This document shows positions 49,073 to 59,145 of a stretch of 64,000 bases of DNA, piece by piece; the first letter of the stretch is position 1, and every line of letters starts with the position of its first letter. This DNA is from Bog-756 sp963718405 (GTDB lineage Bacteria; Actinomycetota; Acidimicrobiia; Acidimicrobiales; RAAP-2): positions 186,001 through 250,000 of the forward strand of contig CAVQYZ010000002.1 in assembly GCA_963718405.1 (NCBI GenBank), read 5' to 3'. The notes under the pieces are model-generated. The model was not told the origin of the DNA. It saw only the letters and a program-made list of their open reading frames with translations, and searched no databases. The position numbers and the translations under genes were made by a program.

Positions 49073-49470
49073 GTGTTTCCTCCGATGACCATGCTCTCGA
49101 GTGCCTGGCGAACCGCCTGGCTGTGGGCTGCTTCGGCTTTGAGCAGGGCCAGCAGCCGAGCCAGCCACTCGTCGACTCCGACCTTCTCGCTGCGGATACG
49201 GATGCCGCCCGAGGAGTGGCCGACACTGCACTGGAGCGAGGTCCCGTCGACCATCGCTTCGAACTGATCGTCGCCAATGGAGATGCGGATGGACTTGATC
49301 TCGTCGGACTTGCGGAACCGCCCCCCGGCCCGCTTCACCTCGAGCCGTGACCCGAGAGCTTCGGCGAGCTGGTCGGCCAGGACCTTGACCAGGATCCGCA
49401 CATCGGAACCGTCGGCCCGGAGGGACGCTGCGGCCAACTCCAGGTCCATCGAGTCATCCGTTCCGCTCAC
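49069..49470 (-). CDS. Unknown 133-residue protein leading the YbjQ-type operon
   Basis: Not recognised. N-terminal helix with DVRILVKVLADQLAEALGS, a basic patch KRAGGRFRKS, a beta-rich middle (IKSIRISIGDDQFEAM) and a C-terminal helix pair (WLARLLALLKAEAAHSQAV). No cysteine pair, membrane segment or signal. Its stop overlaps the start of the next gene (ATGA), so it is in the same operon and possibly in the same complex as the YbjQ-type proteins. Confidence 0.7.
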   Translation of the reverse strand: MSGTDDSMDLELAAASLRADGSDVRILVKVLADQLAEALGSRLEVKRAGGRFRKSDEIKSIRISIGDDQFEAMVDGTSLQCSVGHSSGGIRIRSEKVGVDEWLARLLALLKAEAAHSQAVRQALESMVIGGNT

Positions 49471-49504
49471 CTGTTGAACCCTACCCCTCGGGGCTCACAG
49501 TCGT

Positions 49505-50690
49505 TCAGCGGGCTCCGACGGCGTCGCGCTCCTCGGCCCCGCTTCGCACCAGTGGGAGTAGGCGCTCACCGAAGTCGACGGCGTCCGCCAAGGGGTCAAA
49601 GCCTTTGAGCAGCAATGTGGTGATCCCGAGGTCGTAGTAGCGGAGCATGGCCTCGGCCACCTGCTCGGGCGTGCCGACCAGGGCCGTGGAGTTGCCGGCG
49701 GCGCCGGTCAGATTGGCTACCTTCATCCAGAGCCGCTCGTCGTGGACGTCCTTGTCCGAGGACATCTCGATCAGCCGCTTGCGGCCGACCGAGGTGGTTC
49801 CCCCGGTGTCCCGGTTGACCGAGAAGGTGGCGTTCTTGTCGCCCCCCAACCCCTGGTACGTGTCCTTGTGGTCGGCCATCCGCTCCTTGGCCAGGGCGAT
49901 CCGCTCTGCGGTGGTTTCCGCGATCCACTCGGCCTTCTCCCAGGCCTCCTGCTCGGTGTCGCCGATGATGGGACGGAGGGAGATGCTGTAGCGCAGCTTG
50001 CGCCCTACCTTGGCCGCGGCCTGGTCGATGGTCTCCATACGGGCCTGCACGGCTGCTCGAGGCTCCCCCCAGAAGGCGTAGACGTCCGCCTGGGCCGCGC
50101 CGACCTCGATGGCCGGAGGCGAGGCCCCGGCGAAGTACAGCGGGATCCCCTCCGGTGTGGCCGGCTTCACCGAGCTGAACGCCCCCTCGTAGCGGAAGAA
50201 CTCCCCCTCGTAGTCGAAGGGCGAGTCCTCGGCCCAGATGCGCCGGACGATGGACATGACCTCGCCGGTCCGGGCGTAACGGGCGTCGTGGGGGACGAAG
50301 TCGCCCTCCCGGCGTTGATCGGCCTCGTCCCCGCCGGTGATGAAGTGGATGGCGATCCGCCCGCCGCCGGTCAGTTGGTCCAGGGTGGCGGCCATACGGG
50401 CCAGCGACGGCCGGTTGCACGAAGCCCGGTCGATGGGCCACCAGCACTTTGAGGCGGGTGGTGCTGTGGAGCACGGTGGCGGCCACCGCCCAGCCTTCCG
50501 GGGCCACCGCCCCATAGCCCACCAGCACCCGGTCGAAGCCGCCACGGTCGTGGGCCTGGGCGATGTCGACCAGATAGCCCGGGTCGATGACCGGGCCGTC
50601 CATCCAGTCCACCACCGGTCCATCCACCAGCGGCCCTTTGATCTCCGAGGCATCCCTGGTGCCCACCATCCCGATGATCTCGACTGGCAT
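49505..50690 (-). CDS. LLM-class flavin-dependent monooxygenase (SsuD/SfnG-like), one frameshift
   Basis: FMN/FAD-dependent TIM-barrel oxidoreductase of about 393 residues. ATG 50690 gives MPVEIIGMVGTRDASEIKGP, then RGGFDRVLVGYGAVAPEGW and LKVLVAHRPGFVQP. A one-base indel near 50415 moves the frame to SLARMAATLDQLTGGGRIAIHFITGG and on to the end. FYFAGASPPAIEVG-type and TTSVGRKRLIEMSS segments follow the alkanesulfonate monooxygenase pattern. It is divergent from the ATP-grasp gene; the shared 164-base gap could coordinate both. Confidence 0.78.
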
Positions 50691-50711
50691 GGCCCGTGAC
50701 TCCTCTACGTC

Positions 50712-50732
50712 GATCTGATGTACGTGATCTGA
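50712..50732. promoter_or_regulatory. Direct repeat in the divergent gap, possible operator
   Basis: GATCTGA occurs at 50712-50718 and 50726-50732, a period of 14. It lies between the divergent LLM and ATP-grasp genes. A -10-like TAACAT follows at 50809-50814, which would place a transcript start at the in-frame GTG 50822. Confidence 0.3.
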
Positions 50733-50854
50733 CCCGGATGGGTCGCCTGTGCCGGCGCGTCCTGCCCGATCAGCAGGCAATCTTCCAGGCGAAGACCCAC
50801 TTAGACGCTAACATCTGCCCGGTGGTCAGGGGCATAGATCGTTCCCAATCCAAC

Positions 50855-52108
50855 GTGACGCGACCGCTCGTGGCCGTGGGCTACGGGCCGCGCTGCGTGC
50901 CGGTCATGCAGCTGGTCGAAGCGGCCGCCGGTCTCTGCGACCTGCTGTGGATGATCGACGGCTCCCTGGCGGACATGAGCCAGATGGCCGACTTGCTAAA
51001 CCGATTCGGCCCGGTGGTCGATATCAACGGTATGGGCGTCGAACAGATTGCCAAGTCCCTATCGGCCTACGAGCCCGACGGCCTGGCCACCTATCTGGAT
51101 GCCGGCATGGTGGCCTACGCCGACGTGGCCGAGGCCCTGCACCTCCCGTTCCACTCGGCGGCCACCGCGGCCGCCCTCACCGACAAGGCCGAGCAACGCC
51201 AGGTCCTGGCCCGGGCCGGGCTGCCCATGCCCGCCTCCCAGGTGATCCACCCCGACGACGCTCCGGCCCGGGTGGCTGAGGTGGGGTCCGAGGTGGGATG
51301 GCCGGCCGTTCTCAAGCCCAGGTCGGCCCAGGGGAGTCGCTACACCTTCCTGGCCCAGGATGCCCAGGAGCTGGATCGACTGCTCGAGGCGCTGGGTCCC
51401 GAGCGCCCGGTGATGGTGCTCGAGGGGTATCTGGCCGACGATCCGGCCCGGGCCGGTGACACCTATGCGGCCTATGTGTCGGTGGAGAGCGTGGTGGCCG
51501 GCGGGGTGATCAGCCATCTGGCCCTCACCGGCCGGTTCCCGCTGGCGGAGAACTTCCGCGAGACCGGGTTCTTCATCCCCTCGGCGCTCGACCAGGCCGA
51601 GCAGGATCAGGTGCTGGCGCTGGCCACCGAGGCCATCGTCGGTCTGGGAGTCGAGACCGGCTGCCTGCACACCGAGGTCAAGTTCACGCCCGATGGTCCC
51701 CGGATCATCGAGGTCAACGGCCGGGTGGGCGGGGGAGTGCCCGAGATGATCGGACGAGCGGCGGAAGTGCCCCTGCTGGAGCTGACCCTGCGGGTGGCCC
51801 TCGGCGAGCAGATCGCCATCGACGGCCCGGTGCCCACCGACCGCATCGGCTACCGGTTCTTCCTGCAGCCGCCGGCGGTGTCGGCCACCGTGGCGGCCAT
51901 CGCCGGGGTCGAACGGGTGAGCGACCACCCCGGCGTGGACTCCATCAGCATGCACCAGGGCCCCGGAGCCGATCTCGACTGGCGGGACGGATCGCGCACC
52001 CACATCATGTCGGTGGTGGGCTCGGCCGCGGACTATCTCGAGCTCCAGGCGGTCTACCAACTACTCCACCAAGAAGTGACGGTCACCTACGCCGACGTGA
52101 GGCGGTAA
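50855..52108 (+). CDS. ATP-grasp carboxylate-amine ligase
   Basis: Forms an amide or peptide bond through an acyl phosphate. The ATP-grasp fold is read from ALTDKAEQRQVLARAGLPMPAS (about 108-130), LKPRSAQGSRYTFL (about 153-166) and the metal/ATP site CLHTEVKFTPDGPRIIEVNGRVGGG (about 270-294). Of the L-amino-acid-ligase (BacD) type rather than a purine enzyme. Start uncertain: GTG 50855 (VTRPLVAVGYG) is used, and GTG 50822 with a -10-like box in front could be a leaderless start. ATG of the next gene overlaps the stop. Confidence 0.78.
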   Translation: MTRPLVAVGYGPRCVPVMQLVEAAAGLCDLLWMIDGSLADMSQMADLLNRFGPVVDINGMGVEQIAKSLSAYEPDGLATYLDAGMVAYADVAEALHLPFHSAATAAALTDKAEQRQVLARAGLPMPASQVIHPDDAPARVAEVGSEVGWPAVLKPRSAQGSRYTFLAQDAQELDRLLEALGPERPVMVLEGYLADDPARAGDTYAAYVSVESVVAGGVISHLALTGRFPLAENFRETGFFIPSALDQAEQDQVLALATEAIVGLGVETGCLHTEVKFTPDGPRIIEVNGRVGGGVPEMIGRAAEVPLLELTLRVALGEQIAIDGPVPTDRIGYRFFLQPPAVSATVAAIAGVERVSDHPGVDSISMHQGPGADLDWRDGSRTHIMSVVGSAADYLELQAVYQLLHQEVTVTYADVRR

Positions 52109-53082
52109 TGGTCGTGCGGCTGGTCCGCGCCCCGGGGACGGACGCCGAAGTCTCGCCCGACCGGGCCCAGAGGCCCCGTTGGACCTGTGTGCTGGTCAAC
52201 AACATGCCCGACGGTGCCTTCGACGCCACCGAGCGACAGTTCCTGGGCCTGCTCGAAGCGGGGTCCAAGGACCAGGTGGTCGAAGTGACCCGGTGCACCA
52301 TGGAAGGCGTTCCGAGGGGCGAGCGCATCGCCCAGCGGATCGCCCGGGAGTACCTGCCGGTCGACTCCATCAGGGCCAACCCCCCCGACCTGCTCATCGT
52401 GACCGGATCCAATCCCCTGGAGCCTCGCATCGAGGACGAGCCCTACTGGGATGAACTCTCCGGTGTCCTGTCATGGGGTCGGGAGCACGTCCCCTCCATG
52501 CTGCTGTCGTGCCTGTCGGCCCACGCCGCCCTGTCCGTGTTCGACGGCATCGAGCGCACGACCCTGCCGGCCAAGTGCACCGGGGTCTTCACCCAGCAGG
52601 CCAACCCGGACCATCCTCTGGCCGCGGGGCTCGGCCCGGAGGTGGTCCTGCCCCACTCACGCCTCAACGCCGTCCCGACGGACGTGGTGCTGGCCGCGGG
52701 GTACGAGATCGCCGTGGGCTCCGAGCAGGTGGGCTGGAGTGTGATCAGCCGGACCAACGGTGCCTCCCGGGTGGTGCTGGTCCAGGGCCACCCGGAGTAC
52801 GACCCCTCCAGCCTGCTGCGCGAGTACCACCGGGATGTGAGGAGATATGTGCTCGGCGAGCGCCACGAGGAGCCGCGTCTGCCCCTTCACTGTGTGGCCC
52901 CGGGCGATTGGGACCAGCTCCGGTCCCTGCACGACCGTATCGTGGGAGGGGACCGCGACCCGGCACTGGTCGAGTCGTTCCCCTTCGACGAGATGGGGGA
53001 CCGGGCCGACTGGCCGTGGCGGGAGACGGCCATCGGGCTGTACGCCAACTGGATGGCCGACGCCACCGAGAGGAACGACTGA
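52108..53082 (+). CDS. MetA-like homoserine O-acyltransferase family protein
   Basis: Glutamine-amidotransferase-like fold of the homoserine O-succinyltransferase family, 324 residues. LVNNMPDGAFDATERQFLGLLE matches the MetA start. The acyl-accepting cysteine is Cys135 in LLSCLSAHAAL, and the His-x-Glu pair is His228/Glu230 in QGHPEYDPSSLLREYHRD. It differs from true MetA at many positions. The cell already has metX at 42 kb, so this copy more likely serves the local cluster. ATG 52108 overlaps the ATP-grasp stop. Confidence 0.78.
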   Translation: MVVRLVRAPGTDAEVSPDRAQRPRWTCVLVNNMPDGAFDATERQFLGLLEAGSKDQVVEVTRCTMEGVPRGERIAQRIAREYLPVDSIRANPPDLLIVTGSNPLEPRIEDEPYWDELSGVLSWGREHVPSMLLSCLSAHAALSVFDGIERTTLPAKCTGVFTQQANPDHPLAAGLGPEVVLPHSRLNAVPTDVVLAAGYEIAVGSEQVGWSVISRTNGASRVVLVQGHPEYDPSSLLREYHRDVRRYVLGERHEEPRLPLHCVAPGDWDQLRSLHDRIVGGDRDPALVESFPFDEMGDRADWPWRETAIGLYANWMADATERND

Positions 53083-53086
53083 GCGC

Positions 53087-54364
53087 ATGCACGACGAGAC
53101 CATCGCCATCCATGGCGGCTACTACCGCGGACGGTACCCGGGCGGTGGCCGTGCCCATCTACCAGACGGTGGCCCACGACTTCATCAACGCCGAGCACGC
53201 CGGGGCGGTGCTCGACCTCCAGGTGCCCGGGTTCCACTACAACCGGATCAACAACCCCACCAACGACGTCCTGGAGCAAGCGCATGGCGGCGCTGGAGGG
53301 AGGGACGGCGGCCCTGGTGCTGGCGTCGGGCATGGCCGCCGTGAGCTACGGCCATCCTGACCGTGGCCCGGGCCGGCACGAACTTCGTGGTGGCCCCCCA
53401 GCTGTACGGCGCCACCTTCACCTACTTCGCCCACGTGCTGCCGACCCTCGGGATCGAGGCCCGCTTCGCAGCCGACGACCGGGCCGAGTCCATCGCCCCG
53501 CTGATCGACGACAACACGTGCGCCGTGTTCTGCGAGACCATCGGCAATCCGGCCGGCAACGTCGTGGACCTCGAAGCGGTGGCCGAGGTGGCGCACCGCG
53601 CCGGGGTGCCCCTGATCGTCGACAACACCGTGGCCACCCCGCTGATGCTCAAGCCGTTCGAGCACGGGGCCGACGTGGTGGTGCACTCGCTGACCAAGTT
53701 CGTGGGCGGCCACGGCACCACCATCGGGGGCGCCATCGTCGACGGCGGGCGGTTCCCGTGGACGGAGCACGCCGAGCGCTTCCCGATGTTCAACCAGCCC
53801 GAGACGGCCTTCCACGACGTGGTGTTCGCCCGGGACTTCCCCGAGCGGCCGTTCACCGTCCGGGCCCGTGCCATCCAACTGCGCAACACCGGCGCCACGC
53901 TGTCCCCGTTCAACGCCTTCCAGCTCCTCCAGGGGCTGGAGACCCTGGCCGTCCGGCTGGACCGCCACGAGGCCAACGCCCGGGCCGTGGCGGCCTACCT
54001 GGCCGCCGACCCCCGGGTGGGGTGGGTCAGCTTCGCCGGCTTCCCCGACCACCCCCACCACGAGCTGGTGCAGCGGTACCTCAAGGGCCGGGTGCCCTCG
54101 ATCATCACCTTCGGCGCCGCCGGCGGGTACGACGCCGGACTGGCCTTCTTCGACTCGCTCCAGCTCTTCAAGCGGCTGCTCAACCTGGGGGATGCCAAGT
54201 CACTGGCCATCCACCCGGCGTCGACCACCCACCGCCAGCTGTCCGATGACGAGCTGGTGGCCGCGGGCATCCGTCCCGAGACCATCCGCCTGTCCATCGG
54301 CCTCGAGCACATCGACGACCTGATCGAGGACATCGACCAGGCGTTGACCGCCGCCACCTCCTGA
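53087..54364 (+). pseudogene. Second MetY-like PLP-dependent sulfhydrylase, three frameshifts in the 5' quarter
   Basis: Cys/Met-metabolism PLP enzyme of about 425 residues. ATG 53087 gives MHDETIAIHGGY. An extra T near 53120, an extra C near 53279 and an extra G near 53350 break the frame. When these are skipped the protein runs TRAVAVPIYQTVAHDF, MAALEGGTAALVLASGMAAVSY and on to the end. The PLP lysine lies in VVHSLTKFVGGHG. SLAIHPASTTHRQLSDDEL is the C-terminal signature. It directly follows the MetA-like gene, so the pair parallels metX/metY with a different acyl donor or nucleophile. Confidence 0.78.
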
Positions 54365-54387
54365 TCGCCGGCGCCCAGCCGGCCCAC

Positions 54388-56204
54388 TCAGCCGATGATG
54401 GCTTCCACGCACTCCTGGGCGTCGAGCACGGCCCGAAGTCGGCTGCGGGGCGAGGGCAGGTAGTGGGTGAAGTAGCGAACGCCTTCGGTCAGTACCCCGA
54501 GCAGTGACAGGTTGGGCTGGAGCCGACCCTCGGCGTCGTAGGGGTGGAAGTCCTCGCTGATGGCCACGCTGCCCACGGCGGTGTCCCCGTAGCGCAACTG
54601 GGTCAGGCGCCCCATGGCGTAGAGGCGGCTGAGGAGCGGCGAGCTCGAGCGGGCCAGCGACGGGAGATCGAGGTGCCCGCGCACCACGCCGTTGACGGTG
54701 GCGCTGATCGGCTCGTCGAGTTGGGTGGACCGCAGTCGGACCGACCCGTCGGCCAAAGCCGTGACCTCGGGGTTCGGCCCCAGCTCGATGTGGACCACCC
54801 CGGCATCGAGCAGGGCTAGGAGCTGCTGGGATCGCAGCGGGGGAGGCCCGGCCTCGAGCCGGTTGATCCGGCCCCGCACGTTGGACTGGAAGTCGATGTA
54901 CGACTCGAGGGACAGGCCGCCGAACTCGATGACGGCCCGCAACTGGTCGCGGAGGATGCGCAGGACCTCCTGGGCCGCCTTGACCGGGCTTCCGCCTTCG
55001 GTCAGGGCCTCGTCGAGGTCGGCCTCGATCATGTCGTACACCTGGGCCTGGTAGTCGGCGCCCGAGGTGTAGTGACGGTCGGCGCCGGCGAAGATGTGGT
55101 CGGCCGGGTCGAAGCGGCCGTAGAGCAGTTCGAGCCGGTCGACGGCCTCGGCGTACTGCCCGTCGGCCCAGGCCTCTTGCGAGGAGGGTGCGAGCCGCGG
55201 TGGACTCCTCCACCCCCCCTTCGAGGAAGGCCGCATGGGTGTGGTAGCGGGCCTGCATCTCGGCGAACAACAGGGGCAGGAGCTCGGAGCGGAAGTCCAC
55301 CTGCCGCCGCACCGGCGATCCTCCGGGGTGGGTGAGAGCGGTGAAGGCCTCCGGGGTGCACACCACCGGCCGGTACTCGCCGTTGGGGTCGACGCCGTGG
55401 GCGGACTTGGCGCAGTAGGGGATGCCCGACCGCGAGTAGAGGTAGATGACCGGCTCCCGCCCGCTGGGCACGTACCGCTTCCGGGCTCCCACCGACTCGA
55501 AGGTCCCACCCCGCCCCACGGTGAGGGCGGTCAGCACGTCGAACCCCACCAGCCCCATGCCGGCCACCGCCACCCCGGAGCCGGGAGGGATGGGGTCGTC
55601 GAAGTACTCCACCGGGTACGGCCGGAGGTAGTGCACCCGGGCCTGATCGCCGACCTGCTCGTTGTTGAAGGTGTGGCCGGAGGTGAGCACCACGTGGTCG
55701 ACCGAGAGGGTCTCGCCGTCAGTCGAGCAGGACCGCCTCCCGACCGCCGAGCTCCGGCGAGATGTCGACGGCGGCCGAATAGTGGCGGACGATCTCCAGG
55801 TTCTGGGGGGCGTCGGCCAACAGGGTGTCGTAGAACCACACCAGGTACTCGCCCATGAGCCGGCGGGGCAGGTAGTCGGTGGGGCGGATCGGTTCGCCCT
55901 CGGTCCCCACCCGGCACTCGTGGCCCACCCAACGGAAGCCCCGCACCACGGCCCACTCGTAGAGGCCCACGGCATAAGGGGGGTGCTCTTCGCTGTTGGG
56001 TGAGGCATACAGCGACAGTTGCCCGCAGGCGTTGTTGAGGACCAGGTAGTCGGGCTGCCCGGAGGAGTAGACCCCCCCGCCCAGCTGACCCGGATCGACC
56101 AGGTGCACCCGGATCGGGGAACTCGACTGGCGGGCCCGGACCACCGTGCGCTCCAGAACGCACAGGCCCCAGGAGCCCAGACCGACGATGGCGAACTCGA
56201 TCAT
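54388..56204 (-). pseudogene. FAD/NAD(P)-binding protein, two frameshifts
   Basis: Large flavoprotein of about 605 residues. ATG 56204 gives MIEFAIVGLGSWGLCVLER with the dinucleotide-binding GxGxxG-type motif. VHLVDPGQLGGGVYSSGQPDYLVLN and a second nucleotide site GSGVAVAGMGLVGFDVLTAL follow, then a helical C-terminal half. Frame changes near 55725 and 55185. Matches the FAD-NAD(P)-binding family often seen in natural-product or metabolic gene clusters; the reaction is unknown. Convergent with the PLP enzyme gene, 24 bases apart. Confidence 0.68.
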
Positions 56205-56459
56205 CGGCCGATTCCGGGACATACGAAGGGAGCTCGGCGTGGAGCCGAGCTCGCAGGGTGGGATGGACACCAGAATTTCATGCTCACGCCGGCCCCTTCT
56301 TCGGCATCGCCGCTACTCCAAGGTACGCCGTAGCCGAGGGCCAGGACAAGCATTTGCGCCTGGAGGTGCAGGTTGACAGGTAAGCTTGAACCAGCCCAGG
56401 CCTGAAGGTTCACCGCCGTTGCACGACACCGCAGCGACAAGACGTCGGAAGTGAGGACG
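56205..56459. other. Intergenic gap between divergent FAD and aldo-keto reductase genes
   Basis: No gene. TTGACA (56373-56378) is a good -35-like box but has no matching -10 at normal distance. GGTAAGCTTGA right after it also occurs upstream of ftsE (about 10250), hinting at a shared promoter element. GTGAGGACG just before the next ATG serves as its ribosome site. Confidence 0.3.
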
Positions 56460-57334
56460 ATGGACGACAACCCTGGGACGCTGACGCTGGGCTCATTCAC
56501 GGTTCACCGGCTGGGATTCGGCACCATGCAGCTGACCGGCTCCGGCGTGTGGGGACCCCCCGATGATCACGACGGGGCCATTGCCGTGCTCCGACGGGCC
56601 GTCGAGCTGGGCGTCGACCTCCTCGACACCGCCGACTCCTACGGGCCCGACGTGGCCGAGGAGCTCGTCAACGAGGCGCTGCACCCGTACCCCGAGGGGC
56701 TGAGGATCGCCACCAAGGCCGGCTTCCTCCGGCCGGGGCCGGGCAGTGGGAGGAGTGCGGTCGCCCTGACCATCTGCGCCGTCAGTGCGAGGGCAGCCTG
56801 CGGCGCCTGGGGGTGGAGCGCATCGACCTGTTCCAACTGCACCGGGTGGACCCCGAGGTCCCCGCCGACGACCAGTTCGGCGTGCTGAAGGAGTTGCGGG
56901 ACGAGGGCAAGGTGGCCGAGGTCGGGCTGTCCGAGGTCGGTGTGGACCAGATCGAGGCGGCCCGCCGCATCGTGCCGGTGGTCAGCGTGCAGAACCAGTA
57001 CAACATCGCCCACCGCGGCGCCGACGACGTGGTGGACCACTGTGAGGGCCAGGGGATCGCCTTCATCCCCTGGTTCCCTCTGGGCAGCGGCAAGCTCTCC
57101 CGTCCCGGCGGCCCTATCGACGAGGTGGCCGGCCAACTCGGGGCCACGGTCTCCCAGGTGTGCCTGGCCTGGCTGCTGCGACGGTCGCCGGTCATGGTGC
57201 CCATCCCCGGCACCTCCTCCGTGGGCCACCTCGAGGAGAACTGCGCCGCGGCCGGCCTCACCCTGACCGACGACCAGTACCAGACGCTCACCGACGCCCG
57301 CAAGCCGCTTCGCCGGTGGGCGTTGACCGGCTGA
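56460..57334 (+). CDS. Aldo/keto reductase, one frameshift
   Basis: NADPH-dependent (alpha/beta)8 reductase of about 291 residues. ATG 56460 gives the N-terminal part with RLGFGTMQLTG, LLDTADSYGPDVAEE (catalytic Tyr and Asp) and RIATKAGF (catalytic Lys). A missing base near 56740 shifts the frame to GQWEECGRPDHLRRQCEGS; after that VERIDLFQLHRVDP (His), VVSVQNQYNI and PIPGTSSVGHLEEN (cofactor phosphate site) follow. The stop lies 23 bases before the amidohydrolase gene, probably one operon. Confidence 0.78.
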
Positions 57335-57357
57335 GGGCGAGGGGAGCGGCGCACGTC

Positions 57358-59124
57358 ATGACGGCCGATCTGGTGATCCGCAACGGCCTGGTGGCCGACG
57401 GCAGCGGCGGGGCGATGTACCGCGCCGACATCGCCGTCGAGGGGGACCTGATCACCGCGGTCGGGGACGATGTGGGCCGGGGCCGTCGGGAGCTGGATGC
57501 CGACGGCCTGCTGGTGACCCCGGGCTTCGTCGATCCGCACACCCACTACGACGGCCAGGCCACCTGGGACCCGCTGCTGGCGCCGTCGTCACACCACGGG
57601 GTGACCACGGTGGCCATGGGGAACTGCGGGGTGGGGTTCGCCCCGGTGGAGCCGGACCGGCACGACTGGCTCATCGAGATGATGGAAGGGGTGGAGGACA
57701 TCCCCGGGACGGCGCTGCACGAGGGCCTGCGGTGGGACTGGGAGTCCTTCCCCGAGTACCTCGATGCCCTGGAGCGCCAGCCCCGGACCATCGATGTCGG
57801 CACCCATCTCCCCCACGCCGCCCTGCGGGCGTTCGTGATGGGGGAGCGGGGAGCAGACCCCGGTGCCCATCCGGACGAGGCCGAACTGGAGACCATGGCC
57901 CGCCTGCTGGCCCAGGGGCTCGAGGCCGGAGCCATCGGGGTGTCCACCTCGCGGACCGAACGGCACCGCACCAGCACGGGCGAGAACCTCGGGACCCTGC
58001 GGGCCCGGGAGCCCGAGCTGTTGGCGCTGGCCACGGTGCTGAGCGAGCAGGGCACGCGGGGTGTTCCAGTTCCTCTCGGACAGCTACCGCACCACGGACG
58101 ACGAGTTCGCCCGTTCCGAGTTCGAACTGGTCACGGCCTTCGCCCGCACCAGCCGACGCCCGGTCAGCTACACGGTGCAGCAGGACATCGTGGCGCCCGA
58201 ACGGTGGCGCGACCTGATGGCGCTGGCCGCGAGCGCTCCAGGCCGAGGGCCTCGACGTCAAGGCCCAGGTGGCCCCGCGGCCGATCGGGGTGCTGCTGGG
58301 CCTGCAGGCTTCGGCCAACGTCTTCACCCCGACCCGGGCGTACTGCAAGATCGCCGGGCTTCCCATGGCCGAGCGCATCGAGGCCCTGGGCGACCCCGAT
58401 CGTCGCCGGCGGATCATCGAGGGCCATGCCCAGCTGACCTCGGGAGCGGACGCCTTCGCCGGGTACGCCTTCTTCGGCCGCTTCGACGACATGTACGTCC
58501 TCGACGATCCGGTCGACTACGACCTCGACTCCAGTCGATCGCTGGCCGCCGCGGCCCGCCAGGCCGGGGTCGACCCCCGCGAGTACGCCTACGACGTGCA
58601 GCTCCAGCGGGACGGTGACCAGCTCATCTACACGCCGCTGTTCAACTTCGTCCACGGCAATCTGGACGACGTCCACGAGATGATCACCTCACCGGTGGCC
58701 ATGTTCGGCCTGTCGGACGCCGGCGCCCACTGCGGCCAGATCTGCGACGGGAGCATGACCACCAGCTACCTGTCGCTGTGGGCCCGGGACCGCCAGGGCC
58801 ACGACGGGATGCCGGTCGAATCGGTGGTGCACCAGATCACCCGGCGGCCGGCCGCCCACTTCGGTTGGCTCGACCGGGGGCTGGTGGCACCCGGGCTACC
58901 TGGCCGACCTCAACGTCATCGACCTCGAGAACCTCGGGTGCGCCCCGCCGGAGATCACCGCCGACCTGCCGGCCGGCGGGCGCCGGCTGCTGCAGGCGGC
59001 CACCGGCTACCGGTGGACGATCAAGCGGGGCGCGGTGACCTTCGAAGACGGCGTGCCCACCGGCGAGCTGCCCGGCGGCCTGGTCCGCGGGTCCGAGGTC
59101 GGCACCCGAGGGGACCGTGGTTGA
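57358..59124 (+). pseudogene. N-acyl-D-amino-acid deacylase-type amidohydrolase, three frameshifts
   Basis: Zinc amidohydrolase of about 588 residues. ATG 57358 gives MTADLVIRNGLVADGSG, then the metal site GFVDPHTHYDGQATWDP and TTVAMGNCGVGFAPV typical of D-aminoacylases. Frame changes near 58060, 58230 and 58895; between them are FQFLSDSYRTTDDEF, QAEGLDVKAQVAPRPIGV and GLSDAGAHCGQICDGS (a metal-binding Asp). The C-terminus is RGAVTFEDGVPTGELPG. The family removes acyl groups from D-amino acids or related amides; the substrate here is unknown. Confidence 0.72.
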
Positions 59125-59145
59125 CCCACGCCGGACGTCCTGTCC

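Noticed and set aside
46507..49470. Reading the YbjQ-type quartet as a defence or toxin system
   Set aside because: No nuclease, membrane-pore or nucleotide-sensor motif is visible; the modules only match the DUF74 type.
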